Source of the DNA: Cupriavidus sp. WGlv3
GTDB taxonomy: Bacteria; Pseudomonadota; Gammaproteobacteria; Burkholderiales; Burkholderiaceae
DNA: 64,000 bases
Direction: 5' to 3'
Assembly: GCF_023952475.1 (NCBI RefSeq)
Contig: NZ_JALHRX010000022.1
Span: 17,843-81,842, forward strand
Shown one piece after another: positions 1 to 6,449 of this stretch. The position numbers were made by a program, and so were the translations under genes. The notes beneath the pieces were generated by a model. The model searched no databases. It saw only the letters and a program-made list of their open reading frames with translations, and had not been told where the DNA came from. Every line of letters starts with the position of its first letter. Position 1 is the first letter of the stretch.

Positions 1-158
1 GGCCACCTCTTACCAGGCGCTGGCTGTGGTCGCAGGGCTGCAATGGCCCGCAACGGCCGCATGAACGCGCGGACCAGGGCGTTGTCAATTCTTTGCAGTT
101 GCCGGGAGAGCGCGCGTCTACACTCAAGCCCGCGGTCCGGCCTGCATCGCAATCCTTC

Positions 159-374
159 TTAACTACCTGGTCGTCGTTCTGAAGTTGCGGGCCGGAGCGC
201 GCCTGCCGGCTTGACGCGGACAGCCATTTGCTCGACGCGCTTCTGCGCCTGGGTTTCGGCGTGGTCGTTCAGGATCAGGCACAGCAGCGTCAGCAAGGCT
301 GCTGCGATCATGCTCAGCGCAATCCAGGCCAGGCAGTGCTTGCGTTCCATGGTGGCGGACAGTGGGGGCGTCAT
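159..374 (-). CDS. small single-span membrane protein, hypothetical
   Basis: A 71-residue reading frame with one clear hydrophobic segment at about residues 14-36 (Leu/Ile/Ala-rich) and a polar, Arg/Ala-rich tail, consistent with a small inner-membrane protein. I do not recognise the family. No convincing ribosome binding site precedes the first ATG, and a second in-frame ATG at residue 9 is equally possible. It runs in the same direction as the genes at 462-830 and 888-1580. It is retained because of its hydrophobic-then-basic design, but it could be spurious. Confidence 0.45.
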   Translation of the reverse strand: MTPPLSATMERKHCLAWIALSMIAAALLTLLCLILNDHAETQAQKRVEQMAVRVKPAGALRPATSERRPGS

Positions 375-461
375 TGGTGCGCGAAGTTTAAGCGCGCGTA
401 CGCCGGGCGATTGTCAACCTTTGCAAACGCAGCCGCCTTGCAGGCTTCGTGGCCGTGGTTC

Positions 462-830
462 TTATTCCGTGACGCCGTGTTCGTGCAGCAGCCGCTCGCA
501 TTCCTCGAGCATGTCGTAGGCGAACGCGGACTGGTAGTTCGGGTCGAGCGCTTCCATCATTTCGTGCGCGGCATAGAGGCCGGCTTCGCGCGACAGGGTG
601 TCGGCGAGCTGCCGCGCAAACTGGTCGCTCAGTTCGGACAGCAGGCGCCGTTCCGACAGTGGCAACTGCAGCTTCGAGCGCGACAGCCATTCACCGGCCA
701 GCGTGGCGCCCTGGGCGTCGGTCATCCATTTGCGATGTTCGTAGTAGGCCGACAGGCGTTCCGCGGCCAGCGCGAACAGCAGCGCCTTGCGGGTATTGAA
801 ATCGATCCGGCGGGGTGGGGCGAGGGTCAT
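462..830 (-). CDS. hypothetical helical protein
   Basis: A 122-residue soluble protein, rich in Leu, Ala, Glu and Arg, predicted to be largely helical, without a signal peptide or membrane segment. It opens with a short basic stretch followed by an amphipathic region, and ends in a Glu/Cys/His-containing helix. No family is recognised. It lies 57 bp downstream of the carboxylesterase at 888-1580 on the same strand, so the two may be cotranscribed. The codon usage has the high GC3 of real genes in this window, which supports coding. Confidence 0.6.
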   Translation of the reverse strand: MTLAPPRRIDFNTRKALLFALAAERLSAYYEHRKWMTDAQGATLAGEWLSRSKLQLPLSERRLLSELSDQFARQLADTLSREAGLYAAHEMMEALDPNYQSAFAYDMLEECERLLHEHGVTE

Positions 831-887
831 GCTTGCAGCTTGGTGCGGACCGGCGCAGCGGGCCGGCCGTGGTCATGTCGAAGGCGA

Positions 888-1580
888 TCAGGCGGGCGCG
901 GCGCCGGCCTGTGCAAAGCGCGAAGCCAGCCAGGCGCCGATCTCGGCAATCTCTTCCAGGCACACCGCATGGCCCATCGGATAGGTGTGCCATGTCACCG
1001 GATTCGGCCGCGCCTGCACGAAATCGCGCGCAGCCACGCCCATGGCCAGCGGCACCACGTCGTCCTGCGTGCCATGCGCGGCGAACACCGGCGTGGCGGC
1101 GTTGGCCGGGTTGGCTTCGGCAGCGAGCATCGATGGTGCGGGGATATACGTGGACAGCGCCACGATGCCGGCCAGCGGCTCCGGGTGGGTCAGTCCGGCG
1201 CTGTAGGCGATCGCGCCGCCTTGCGAGAAGCCGGCCAGCACGATGCGCCCGCTCGGGATGCCGCGCGCATTTTCTCGTGCGATCAGCGCGCGAATGGCCT
1301 CGCAGGATGCGCGGATGCCGGCCTCGTCGGCGCGGCGGCCTGCCTGGTCGAGGGAAACGATGTCATACCATGCCGGCATGACATAGCCACCATTGCAGGT
1401 CACAGGTATCGCCGGAGCATGAGGAAAGATAAAGCGCACGCCGGGCGCGGCCGGCAGCCGCAACTCGGGCACCACCGGGGCGAAGTCGCTGCCATCGGCG
1501 CCCAGTCCGTGCATCCAGATGACGGCGCAGCCGGGATTGGGCGCGGTTTCAATTTCGATCGCGGGCAGCAGTTCGCTCAT
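888..1580 (-). CDS. carboxylesterase / phospholipase family alpha/beta hydrolase
   Basis: A 230-residue protein of the carboxylesterase/acyl-protein thioesterase family (Pfam Abhydrolase_2), which hydrolyses short-chain esters or acyl thioesters in the cytoplasm. The catalytic triad can be placed: Ser119 in GFSQGG, Asp173 in HGTQDDVVP and His204 in MGHAVC. An oxyanion-loop motif WMHGLGADG lies at about residues 22-30. The length is typical of bacterial members. No signal peptide is seen. The natural substrate cannot be told from sequence. It stands upstream of the hypothetical gene at 462-830, on the same strand. Confidence 0.9.
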   Translation of the reverse strand: MSELLPAIEIETAPNPGCAVIWMHGLGADGSDFAPVVPELRLPAAPGVRFIFPHAPAIPVTCNGGYVMPAWYDIVSLDQAGRRADEAGIRASCEAIRALIARENARGIPSGRIVLAGFSQGGAIAYSAGLTHPEPLAGIVALSTYIPAPSMLAAEANPANAATPVFAAHGTQDDVVPLAMGVAARDFVQARPNPVTWHTYPMGHAVCLEEIAEIGAWLASRFAQAGAAPA

Positions 1581-1700
1581 GGGGCCGGTTCCTGTGGATG
1601 GTCTGCCTGCGCCATGGGGGCGTCAGGCAGCGCGAGTATCGCACAGGTCCGGACCTGCCTTGCCGCATGCCCTGGCACGCGCCGCGGCATCGGGTCCGCT

Positions 1701-1985
1701 TCAGGCCGCGGACGGAACGATCGGCACCGTGGTCAGGCCGGGCGTGCGCGCCGGCAGTTCGGGCATGGCGGGCGGTGTGGCGCGGCGCTTGTCGACCACG
1801 TCTTCCACGCCCTTGGCCGCGACATCTTCCAGGAACGCCACCATATCGCGGTAGTAGGCGACCTGCATCTGTGCCTCGAGCAAGCGCCGTTCGGCCTGGA
1901 ATAGCGTCAGCCTCATGTCTTGCAGTTCCCTTTCGGCAATTTTTTCCGGGGTCGGCGGACTGAACAAGTTTGCAAGCCAACGCAT
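1701..1985 (-). CDS. hypothetical coiled-coil protein
   Basis: A 94-residue protein. The frame stays open upstream to 2102, but the ATG at 1985 has a good ribosome binding site (GGAGG, about 8 bases ahead), so this start is preferred. The N-terminal 14 residues (MRWLANLFSPPTPE) are followed by a Glu/Gln/Arg/Leu-rich amphipathic stretch at about residues 15-60 that could form a coiled coil. The C-terminal 25 residues are Pro/Thr-rich and probably disordered. No family is recognised. Confidence 0.6.
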   Translation of the reverse strand: MRWLANLFSPPTPEKIAERELQDMRLTLFQAERRLLEAQMQVAYYRDMVAFLEDVAAKGVEDVVDKRRATPPAMPELPARTPGLTTVPIVPSAA

Positions 1986-2130
1986 GGCAGTACCTCCAGT
2001 GCTGTCAACAGCGAGTTTGCGGGCTTTCGCCATGAGGACCAATATAGACAAGAAATCGATAACGCGTCCCTCGGACACTTGGCCGTGGCGCCTCGCCCAC
2101 AAGGATGATTGCCGCTTGCGGGACTCTACG

Positions 2131-3075
2131 TTAGATTAATCGGCCATGTGATCGGCCATTGATGGGACCGGCAGCGCGCGCTTGCTGCGATGGCGCTTCC
2201 GGACCAGTCGCCTGCGCGTGCATGAAGCGCAGGATCGGCGGCCAGAAGGTGTCGATATGCTCCGGCGATATGGCCGCATCGTGTGGCATGGCCTCATGCA
2301 TGACCAGCGCATGCAGATGCCTGGCAGCGCTTGCCACGCGTTCCGCGTGGGGCGGCACGATGACCACGTCGTCACGGCTGTGCACCACCAGCAGTGGCCG
2401 TTCCAGCTTGCTCGCACGCGCTGCGTTGTTCCACGGATCCGGCAGCAGCCACGCAGCCCATGCGGGGATGCGGCCGGTCTGCACCGCGGCCAGCCGCGCC
2501 GAGCTGAAGCCCGCGGCTATCACATAGCCATCCGGCTGCGGCTCGAAGCGCCGTGCCACATCGAGCAGGATGCCCGAGCCCAGCGAATGTCCCAGCACCA
2601 CGCGCCGTTTCGATTGCGGCGTGGCGGCGATGAACTGCTGGTAGGCGGCCATCGCATCCTGCCGCAGCCGGCGCACGCTTGGCCGTCCGGTGCTGCGCCC
2701 GTAGCCGCTGTAATCGAACACGTAGGAAGCGATGCCCGCATCGGCCAGCATGGCCTGCACCGGTGCCCAGTCCGGCAGGCATTCGTTGTCGCCATGGCAC
2801 ACCATCAGGGCCGGTGCTTCGGGGTCTGCCACCGGCATGCAGGCCGCGTGGAGGATGCGGTCGCCGCTGGCGAAGGTGGCGTGCCGCACCATCGGGGCGG
2901 AATTGTCGGGTGGTTCCGCGCGACTTGTCTCATCCGTTGGCGTGACAAAGGCTTTGCGCTCCAGCGCACGAAACAGCAGATGTCGCGCGACCCCGGCCGC
3001 AACGGCCATGCCTGCTGCCGCGGCCAGCCAGCGGTGCCGTGCGGTTTTAGAAGGGGGGCGGGGGTCAGGATTCAT
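2131..3075 (-). CDS. membrane-anchored alpha/beta hydrolase
   Basis: A 314-residue protein with a hydrophobic segment near the N-terminus (about residues 16-35), likely a signal anchor, followed by an alpha/beta hydrolase fold resembling the BAAT/Abhydrolase_1-type serine hydrolases (YfhR/bem46-like). The nucleophile is Ser164 in GHSLGS. An acidic residue is likely in VHSRDDVV (about residue 235), and a histidine in MPHDAA. An oxyanion-region motif CHGDNE is at about 93-98, and DYSGYGRS at 121-128. The family includes membrane-attached esterases of uncertain substrate. It stands alone, divergent from the repeat-protein module. Confidence 0.8.
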   Translation of the reverse strand: MNPDPRPPSKTARHRWLAAAAGMAVAAGVARHLLFRALERKAFVTPTDETSRAEPPDNSAPMVRHATFASGDRILHAACMPVADPEAPALMVCHGDNECLPDWAPVQAMLADAGIASYVFDYSGYGRSTGRPSVRRLRQDAMAAYQQFIAATPQSKRRVVLGHSLGSGILLDVARRFEPQPDGYVIAAGFSSARLAAVQTGRIPAWAAWLLPDPWNNAARASKLERPLLVVHSRDDVVIVPPHAERVASAARHLHALVMHEAMPHDAAISPEHIDTFWPPILRFMHAQATGPEAPSQQARAAGPINGRSHGRLI

Positions 3076-3183
3076 CTTCTAGAGGCTAGCAGGCCGTGCT
3101 CTGCAAGTGAAGAATTGTTCATCCAGAAGCGCTTTTTCCTGGCGAGCGCAGGGCGGCTATTCCTTCGATAGAAATCTTTTTCC

Positions 3184-3212
3184 TTGACTATCTACCTATC
3201 AGTAGATAGCAT
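3184..3212 (+). promoter_or_regulatory. promoter with embedded TetR-type operator, module copy 1
   Basis: A sigma70-like promoter with TTGACT at 3184-3189, a 17-base spacer and TAGCAT at 3207-3212. A perfect inverted repeat, CTATCTAC-N6-GTAGATAG, fills 3188-3209, so a bound repressor would cover both boxes. The same arrangement recurs at 4806-4834. The adjacent TetR-family genes are the obvious candidate repressors, but that is inferred. Confidence 0.7.
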
Positions 3213-3281
3213 TCCCTCCATGGCACCGCTGCACTGGCAACGAAAGCAAGAAGGCACGGAAATGTGGCGATTCCATTGCAT

Positions 3282-3301
3282 GACCTGAGCGGTCTTTTTT
3301 T
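3282..3301 (+). terminator. leader hairpin with T-run (attenuator or terminator), copy 1
   Basis: GACC-TGAGC-GGTC followed directly by seven T residues, between the promoter at 3184-3212 and the repeat-protein gene at 3413. The stem is short (4 bp). An equivalent, stronger element sits at the same place in copy 2 (4904-4924), so the feature is conserved between the two leaders. Confidence 0.45.
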
Positions 3302-3316
3302 CAGGCCCGCGAATCT

Positions 3317-3330
3317 ATCTACTAGTAGAT
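3317..3330 (+). promoter_or_regulatory. second operator-like palindrome, copy 1
   Basis: ATCTACTAGTAGAT is a perfect 14-bp palindrome sharing the ATCTAC/GTAGAT half-sites of the promoter operator at 3188-3209, but with a shorter spacer. It lies after the leader hairpin and about 80 bp before the repeat-protein start codon. It may be a second binding site for the same TetR protein. Confidence 0.5.
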
Positions 3331-3412
3331 GCGAGCCTGGAAAGCGACCCACTGAATAGCCACCGACATCGAATTTGACGCGATCCGAACCATCGCACCC
3401 CAGGAGCCCATC

Positions 3413-3799
3413 ATGACCAAGACCGCCAAGACCCTGATCACCGCCGCCACCCTTGCCGCCGCGCTCGTCGGCGGTGTGGCGCAGGCCGCCAGCGTGAACG
3501 CCAATGCCGGGGACAAGTACGGCTACAGCTTCCGCGTCGGCAACGCCGATGCCTTTACCGACGGTGCCCGCACCGGCAAGTTCGACCCGTTCACCGAGGG
3601 CGCGCGCAGCGGCAAGTTCGATCCGTTCACCGAAGGCGCCCGCGTCGGCAAGACTGACCCGTACACGGACGGCTTCCGCACCGTGGCGGGCCTGGACCGC
3701 ACCGGCGTCTCGGCCGAGCCGGCCCGCAGCTTCGACCCGTACACGGACGGTGCGCGCGTCGGCAAGGCTGACCCCTATACCGACGGCGCCCTGGCCTGA
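3413..3799 (+). CDS. secreted repeat protein, copy 1
   Basis: A 128-residue protein with a Sec signal peptide (MTKTAKTLITAATLAAALVGGVAQA, cleavage probably after AQA at residue 25). Next comes a Gly/Tyr/Asn stretch and about six repeats of the type (F/A)DP(F/Y)T(D/E)GAR.GK. A spacer containing AGLDRTGVSAEPARS interrupts them. No catalytic motif or transmembrane segment is seen, and the function is unknown. The repeats could bind a ligand or metal, or be structural. The start has a good ribosome binding site (AGGAG, ending 6 bases before the ATG). The upstream 45 bases and the signal-peptide codons are almost identical to copy 2 at 5033. Expression is probably controlled by the operators at 3188-3209 and 3317-3330. 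Confidence 0.85.
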   Translation: MTKTAKTLITAATLAAALVGGVAQAASVNANAGDKYGYSFRVGNADAFTDGARTGKFDPFTEGARSGKFDPFTEGARVGKTDPYTDGFRTVAGLDRTGVSAEPARSFDPYTDGARVGKADPYTDGALA

Positions 3800-3801
3800 T
3801 T

Positions 3802-3823
3802 GCCGCCGGCACCGGCCGGCGGC
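3802..3823 (+). repeat. perfect GC hairpin between repeat-protein gene and small gene
   Basis: GCCGCCGGC (3802-3810), loop ACCG, GCCGGCGGC (3815-3823): a perfect 9-bp stem three bases after the stop codon of the repeat-protein gene. There is no T-run, so it may protect the mRNA 3' end or partly reduce readthrough rather than act as a full terminator. Confidence 0.5.
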
Positions 3824-3871
3824 CCACAACTTACGATGGCGGCACGTGGCCGCCGTCCGATGGAGTCCATC

Positions 3872-3973
3872 ATGAGTTTGCGTGACAGCATCCTGTTGCT
3901 TGGCGGATGGCTGGTACTTTGCGTGACGAGTGGCTCGATGATTACCTTCGCCGCGCAGGTTCTGCCTGGCTAA
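3872..3973 (+). CDS. 33-residue membrane peptide, copy 1
   Basis: A very short gene: ATG at 3872, stop TAA at 3971-3973, with GGAG 8 bases ahead of the start. The product begins MSLRDSILLLGGWLVLCVT, is mostly one hydrophobic helix, and ends QVLPG. A paralogue of the same length and pattern (R-D-x-x-L-x-L-G-G-W-x-x-L-C, ending Q-x-L-P) occurs at 5728-5829, in the same position of the second module. Conservation of length and pattern between copies that have diverged at the DNA level argues strongly for a real gene. The function is unknown. A small inner-membrane protein or partner of the repeat protein is an inference. Confidence 0.7.
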   Translation: MSLRDSILLLGGWLVLCVTSGSMITFAAQVLPG

Positions 3974-3991
3974 TGCCCATGTAATGCACCG

Positions 3992-4031
3992 TGCCCCGAG
4001 GCTAGGGAATTACCCCAGCCCCGGGGCATTT
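3992..4031 (+). terminator. hairpin terminator between small gene and tetR copy 1
   Basis: TGCCCCGAGGCT (3992-4003) pairs with AGCCCCGGGGCA (4017-4028) with one A-C mismatch and a 13-base loop, followed by TTT. It probably ends transcription from the repeat-protein promoter and so separates tetR copy 1, which has its own promoter at 4036-4064. Confidence 0.6.
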
Positions 4032-4035
4032 CAAC

Positions 4036-4064
4036 TTGAGCGTCTATCTTCGCGTAGATAAACT
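4036..4064 (+). promoter_or_regulatory. tetR copy 1 promoter with operator
   Basis: TTGAGC at 4036-4041, a 17-base spacer and TAAACT at 4059-4064. The near-perfect palindrome TATCTTCGCGTAGATA at 4045-4060 lies between the two boxes and carries the same TATCT/AGATA ends as the operators upstream of the repeat genes. This arrangement points to autoregulation of the regulator that starts at 4071. Confidence 0.6.
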
Positions 4065-4070
4065 GCTTGC

Positions 4071-4637
4071 ATGAAAACCCAATCCGTACGCGAGCAATTG
4101 CTCGAGCACACCCTGATCCTGATCCGGCGGCGCGGCTTCAACGGCTTCAGCTACCGCGACCTGGCGGAGCTGGTGGGCGTGAAGACCTCCAGCATCCACT
4201 ATTACTTTCCGACCAAGGAAGACCTGGTCCAGGAGGCGGTGAAGGAATATAGCGCCCGCCTGTCCGAGCGCATCAATGCCATCGACACCAGCCTGCCGGT
4301 CACCGAACAGGCCGCCATCTACCTGGCGCCATTCCGCGCCAGCTGCGGCTCGGACCAGATCTGCCTGTGCGGCATGCTGTCGACCGAAACGCTGTGCCTG
4401 CCGGAATCCGTGCACAAGATGCTGCAGGGCTTCTTCCTGCTGAACGAACAATGGCTCGCCGGGCTGCTGGAGCGGGCCCAGCCGCATCGCAGTACGCCGT
4501 TCCCGGTGCCGCCGGCGCGGCTCGCACAGGTGGTATTCGGCTCGCTGCAGAGCGGGCTGATCGCGGCACGCCTGTTCGGCACGTCGGACCGCGTTGAGGC
4601 CGCTGCCGACACGCTGATGGCTGCCGTGTCCGGTTGA
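4071..4637 (+). CDS. TetR/AcrR-family transcriptional repressor, copy 1
   Basis: A 188-residue one-domain repressor. The TetR helix-turn-helix is at about residues 19-55 (GFNGFSYRDLAELVGV, then SSIHYYFPTKEDL). The C-terminal ligand domain carries four cysteines close together (Cys92, Cys98, Cys100, Cys109) before a long helical dimerisation region. The ATG at 4071 lies only 6 bases after the -10 box, so the message is probably leaderless or nearly so. It is a close paralogue of the protein at 5862-6449, with near-identical recognition helices. It likely represses the two repeat-protein promoters and itself. The clustered cysteines raise the possibility of thiol-based sensing, which is an inference. 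Confidence 0.9.
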   Translation: MKTQSVREQLLEHTLILIRRRGFNGFSYRDLAELVGVKTSSIHYYFPTKEDLVQEAVKEYSARLSERINAIDTSLPVTEQAAIYLAPFRASCGSDQICLCGMLSTETLCLPESVHKMLQGFFLLNEQWLAGLLERAQPHRSTPFPVPPARLAQVVFGSLQSGLIAARLFGTSDRVEAAADTLMAAVSG

Positions 4638-4666
4638 GTTTGCGCGCGATATCAGTGGCGCGTCTG

Positions 4667-4704
4667 AAGCCGTCATGTGGCGCAAGCCGCATGGCGGTTT
4701 TTTT
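4667..4704 (+). terminator. rho-independent terminator after tetR copy 1
   Basis: A 12-13-bp stem containing a few G-T wobble pairs, loop GCAA at 4682-4685, followed by a run of seven T at 4698-4704. It closes the first module 30 bp after the tetR stop codon. Confidence 0.85.
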
Positions 4705-4805
4705 ATGGCTCGCCGCGCTGCCCTCCGCCTGTAGAAAATCAGTTTAAAAACAATGGCGTAAGACGTCATGGCGAATGCCTATCGCACCGATAGAAATGTT
4801 TTTCC

Positions 4806-4834
4806 TTGACTCTCTACCTAGTAGTAGATAGTAT
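4806..4834 (+). promoter_or_regulatory. promoter with embedded operator, module copy 2
   Basis: TTGACT at 4806-4811, a 17-base spacer and TAGTAT at 4829-4834. The inverted repeat CTCTCTAC-N6-GTAGATAG at 4810-4831 overlaps both boxes, with one mismatch relative to copy 1. The homology with copy 1 begins slightly upstream, at about 4788 (matching 3167). Confidence 0.7.
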
Positions 4835-4903
4835 CAAGTCCATGGAAGCGCAGCACCGCCACCAACAAGCAAGACCAGGCGGCACACGGCGATCCCATTG
4901 CAC

Positions 4904-4924
4904 GACCGGAAGCGGTCATTTTTT
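4904..4924 (+). terminator. leader hairpin with T-run, copy 2
   Basis: GACCG-GAAG-CGGTC (4904-4917) followed by A and six T residues. It lies about 65 bases after the predicted transcription start and 108 bases before the repeat-protein start codon, matching the element at 3282-3301. It could make a short terminated RNA or act as an attenuator. Confidence 0.55.
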
Positions 4925-4934
4925 GGGACTGGTT

Positions 4935-4952
4935 ATCTATCTACTGATAGAT
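4935..4952 (+). promoter_or_regulatory. second operator-like palindrome, copy 2
   Basis: ATCTATC-TACT-GATAGAT is a perfect inverted repeat with a 4-base centre, positioned like the palindrome at 3317-3330 of copy 1. The half-site resembles the TetR operator half-site (ATCTA/TAGAT). Confidence 0.5.
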
Positions 4953-5032
4953 GCGGAATCCGAAGAAGGACTGCAACAGCCACTGATACCGAATTTGACG
5001 CGATCCGAACCATCGCACCCCAGGAGCCCATC

Positions 5033-5653
5033 ATGACCAAGACCGCCAAGACCCTGATCACCGCCGCCACCCTTGCCGCCGCGCTCGCCGGCGGTGTCGC
5101 GCAGGCCGCCAGCGTGAACGCCAATGCCGGCGACAAGTACGGCTACAGCTACCGCGTCGGCAACGCCGATGCCTTTACCGACGGTGCCCGCACCGGAAAG
5201 TTCGACCCGTTCACGGAAGGCGCGCGCAGCGGCAAGTTCGATCCGTTCACCGAAGGCGCACGCGTCGGCAAGCCTGACCCGTACACCGACGGCGCGCGCA
5301 TGATCGCGGCCACGGTGCCGGCCGACAGCTACGGCTACAACTTCCGCAGCGGCAAGGCCGACCCGTTCACCGATGGCGCCCGCGTGGGCAAGCCCGACCC
5401 GTACACCGACGGCGCCCGCACGGTTGCCGGGCTGGATCGCAGCGGTGTGTCGGCCGGGCCGGCCCGCAGCTTCGACCCGTACACCGACGGGGCGCGCGTA
5501 GGCAAGGCTGATCCGTACACCGACGGCGCACGCACGGTTGCCGGCCTGGATCGCAGCGGCGTGTCGGCCGAACCGGCCCGCAGCTTCGACCCGTACACCG
5601 ACGGTGCGCGCGTAGGCAAGGTCGATCCCTACACCGACGGCGCCATCGCCTGA
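5033..5653 (+). CDS. secreted repeat protein, copy 2 (longer)
   Basis: A 206-residue paralogue of the protein at 3413-3799, with the same signal peptide (one substitution). The frame is open upstream, but the ATG at 5033 has the same AGGAG ribosome binding site and upstream sequence as copy 1. It carries about ten (F/A/P)DP(F/Y)T(D/E)GAR repeats. Residues 91-112 add an insertion, IAATVPADSYGYNFRSGK, that echoes the N-terminal DKYGYSYRVGN. The C-terminal part is a 38-residue unit (TVAGLDRSGVSA...DPYTDGA) present twice, encoded by a tandem 114-bp repeat at 5421-5648. The function is unknown. Its export and repeats suggest a periplasmic or surface role. Confidence 0.85.
   Translation: MTKTAKTLITAATLAAALAGGVAQAASVNANAGDKYGYSYRVGNADAFTDGARTGKFDPFTEGARSGKFDPFTEGARVGKPDPYTDGARMIAATVPADSYGYNFRSGKADPFTDGARVGKPDPYTDGARTVAGLDRSGVSAGPARSFDPYTDGARVGKADPYTDGARTVAGLDRSGVSAEPARSFDPYTDGARVGKVDPYTDGAIA
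5421..5648 (+). repeat. tandem 114-bp coding repeat
   Basis: Two copies of a 114-bp unit, 5421-5534 and 5535-5648, with scattered substitutions. Each encodes a 38-residue block starting T-V-A-G-L-D-R-S-G-V-S-A. It accounts for part of the length difference between the two repeat proteins and is a likely site of slippage or unequal recombination. Confidence 0.75.
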
Positions 5654-5690
5654 GAGCCGGCCGGCCTGGCGCCGGCCACCGAAAACTATA

Positions 5691-5710
5691 GGGCCGCAAT
5701 GTTGCGGCCC
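5691..5710 (+). repeat. perfect hairpin upstream of small gene copy 2
   Basis: GGGCCGCAA (5691-5699), TG loop, TTGCGGCCC (5702-5710): a 9-bp perfect stem 17 bases before the start codon at 5728. There is no T-run. A second GC hairpin (GCCGGC-CTGGC-GCCGGC) lies just upstream at about 5659-5675. They may affect mRNA stability or translation of the small gene. Confidence 0.5.
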
Positions 5711-5727
5711 TGCTTCAGGAGTTGATC

Positions 5728-5829
5728 ATGCGTTGGCGTGACACTGCGCTGATCCTGGGCGGATGGGTTGGACTTTGCCTTGCAAGCGGGTCCCTCATCA
5801 CGCTGATCGCACAAACGCTGCCGGCCTGA
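5728..5829 (+). CDS. 33-residue membrane peptide, copy 2
   Basis: ATG at 5728 with AGGAG 8 bases upstream, stop TGA at 5827-5829. The product begins MRWRDTALILGGWVGLCLA and ends QTLPA. It matches copy 1 (3872-3973) in length, in the R-D-x-x-L-x-L-G-G-W motif and in the final Q-x-L-P, while many bases differ. It has one hydrophobic helix. It stands between the repeat-protein and tetR genes, as in copy 1. No internal promoter or terminator is evident here, so this copy may be cotranscribed with the following tetR. The function is unknown. Confidence 0.7.
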   Translation: MRWRDTALILGGWVGLCLASGSLITLIAQTLPA

Positions 5830-5861
5830 ATGGCCCGGCGGCAAGCCGAGGAGTCGATGCC

Positions 5862-6449
5862 ATGCATACCCCAACCGTACGCGAGCAACTGGTCGAACAC
5901 GCGCTGGTGCTGATCCGTCGCCGGGGGTTCAACGGCTTCAGCTACCGCGACCTGGCCGAACTGGTCGGCGTCAAGACCTCGAGCATCCACTATTACTTCC
6001 CGTCCAAGGACGACCTGGTGCTCGAGGCGGTGCGCGAATACAGCGCGCGCAAGCGGGCACGGCTGCAGGCCATCGATACCAGCCAGCCGTGCGCAGAGCA
6101 GGCGCGGCAATACCTGCAGCCGCTGCGCGACGGTGCCTGCACCGACCAGGCCTGCGTGGTGGGCATGCTGTCGGCCGACGTGCTGGCCATGCCTGATACC
6201 GTGCGCGCCGCGATGCAGGATTTCACCCGCCTTAACGAGCAATGGCTGGCGCGCCTGTTCGAACAGGCGGCCGTCCGGGGCGCGGCGCCGTTTGCGCTGC
6301 CGCCGCAGCAGCTGGCGCAGGTGGTATTCGGCGCGCTGCAGAACGGGCTGATCAGCGCGCGGCTGTTCGGCACGTGGGAACGCGTCGATGCCGCGGCGGC
6401 GCTGCTGCTCAGCGCCATGCCAGTGGAAGAGGCGCTAGCCGAAGCGTGA
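5862..6449 (+). CDS. TetR/AcrR-family transcriptional repressor, copy 2
   Basis: A 195-residue paralogue of the regulator at 4071-4637. The ATG at 5862 with AGGAG upstream is chosen over an earlier in-frame ATG at 5763 because it aligns with the start of copy 1. The helix-turn-helix region (about residues 19-55) is nearly identical to copy 1, so both likely read the same operator. The ligand domain diverges more, keeping Cys93 and Cys98 and adding Cys77. Unlike copy 1, no operator-bearing promoter is seen directly upstream, so it probably depends on the module 2 promoter. Its 3' end overlaps the convergent hydrolase gene by 15 bp. Confidence 0.9.
   Translation: MHTPTVREQLVEHALVLIRRRGFNGFSYRDLAELVGVKTSSIHYYFPSKDDLVLEAVREYSARKRARLQAIDTSQPCAEQARQYLQPLRDGACTDQACVVGMLSADVLAMPDTVRAAMQDFTRLNEQWLARLFEQAAVRGAAPFALPPQQLAQVVFGALQNGLISARLFGTWERVDAAAALLLSAMPVEEALAEA

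Noticed and set aside
3076..3183. A possible further gene between the hydrolase and the first module
   Set aside because: There is no open frame with a start and ribosome binding site; it holds the start of the duplicated promoter DNA.
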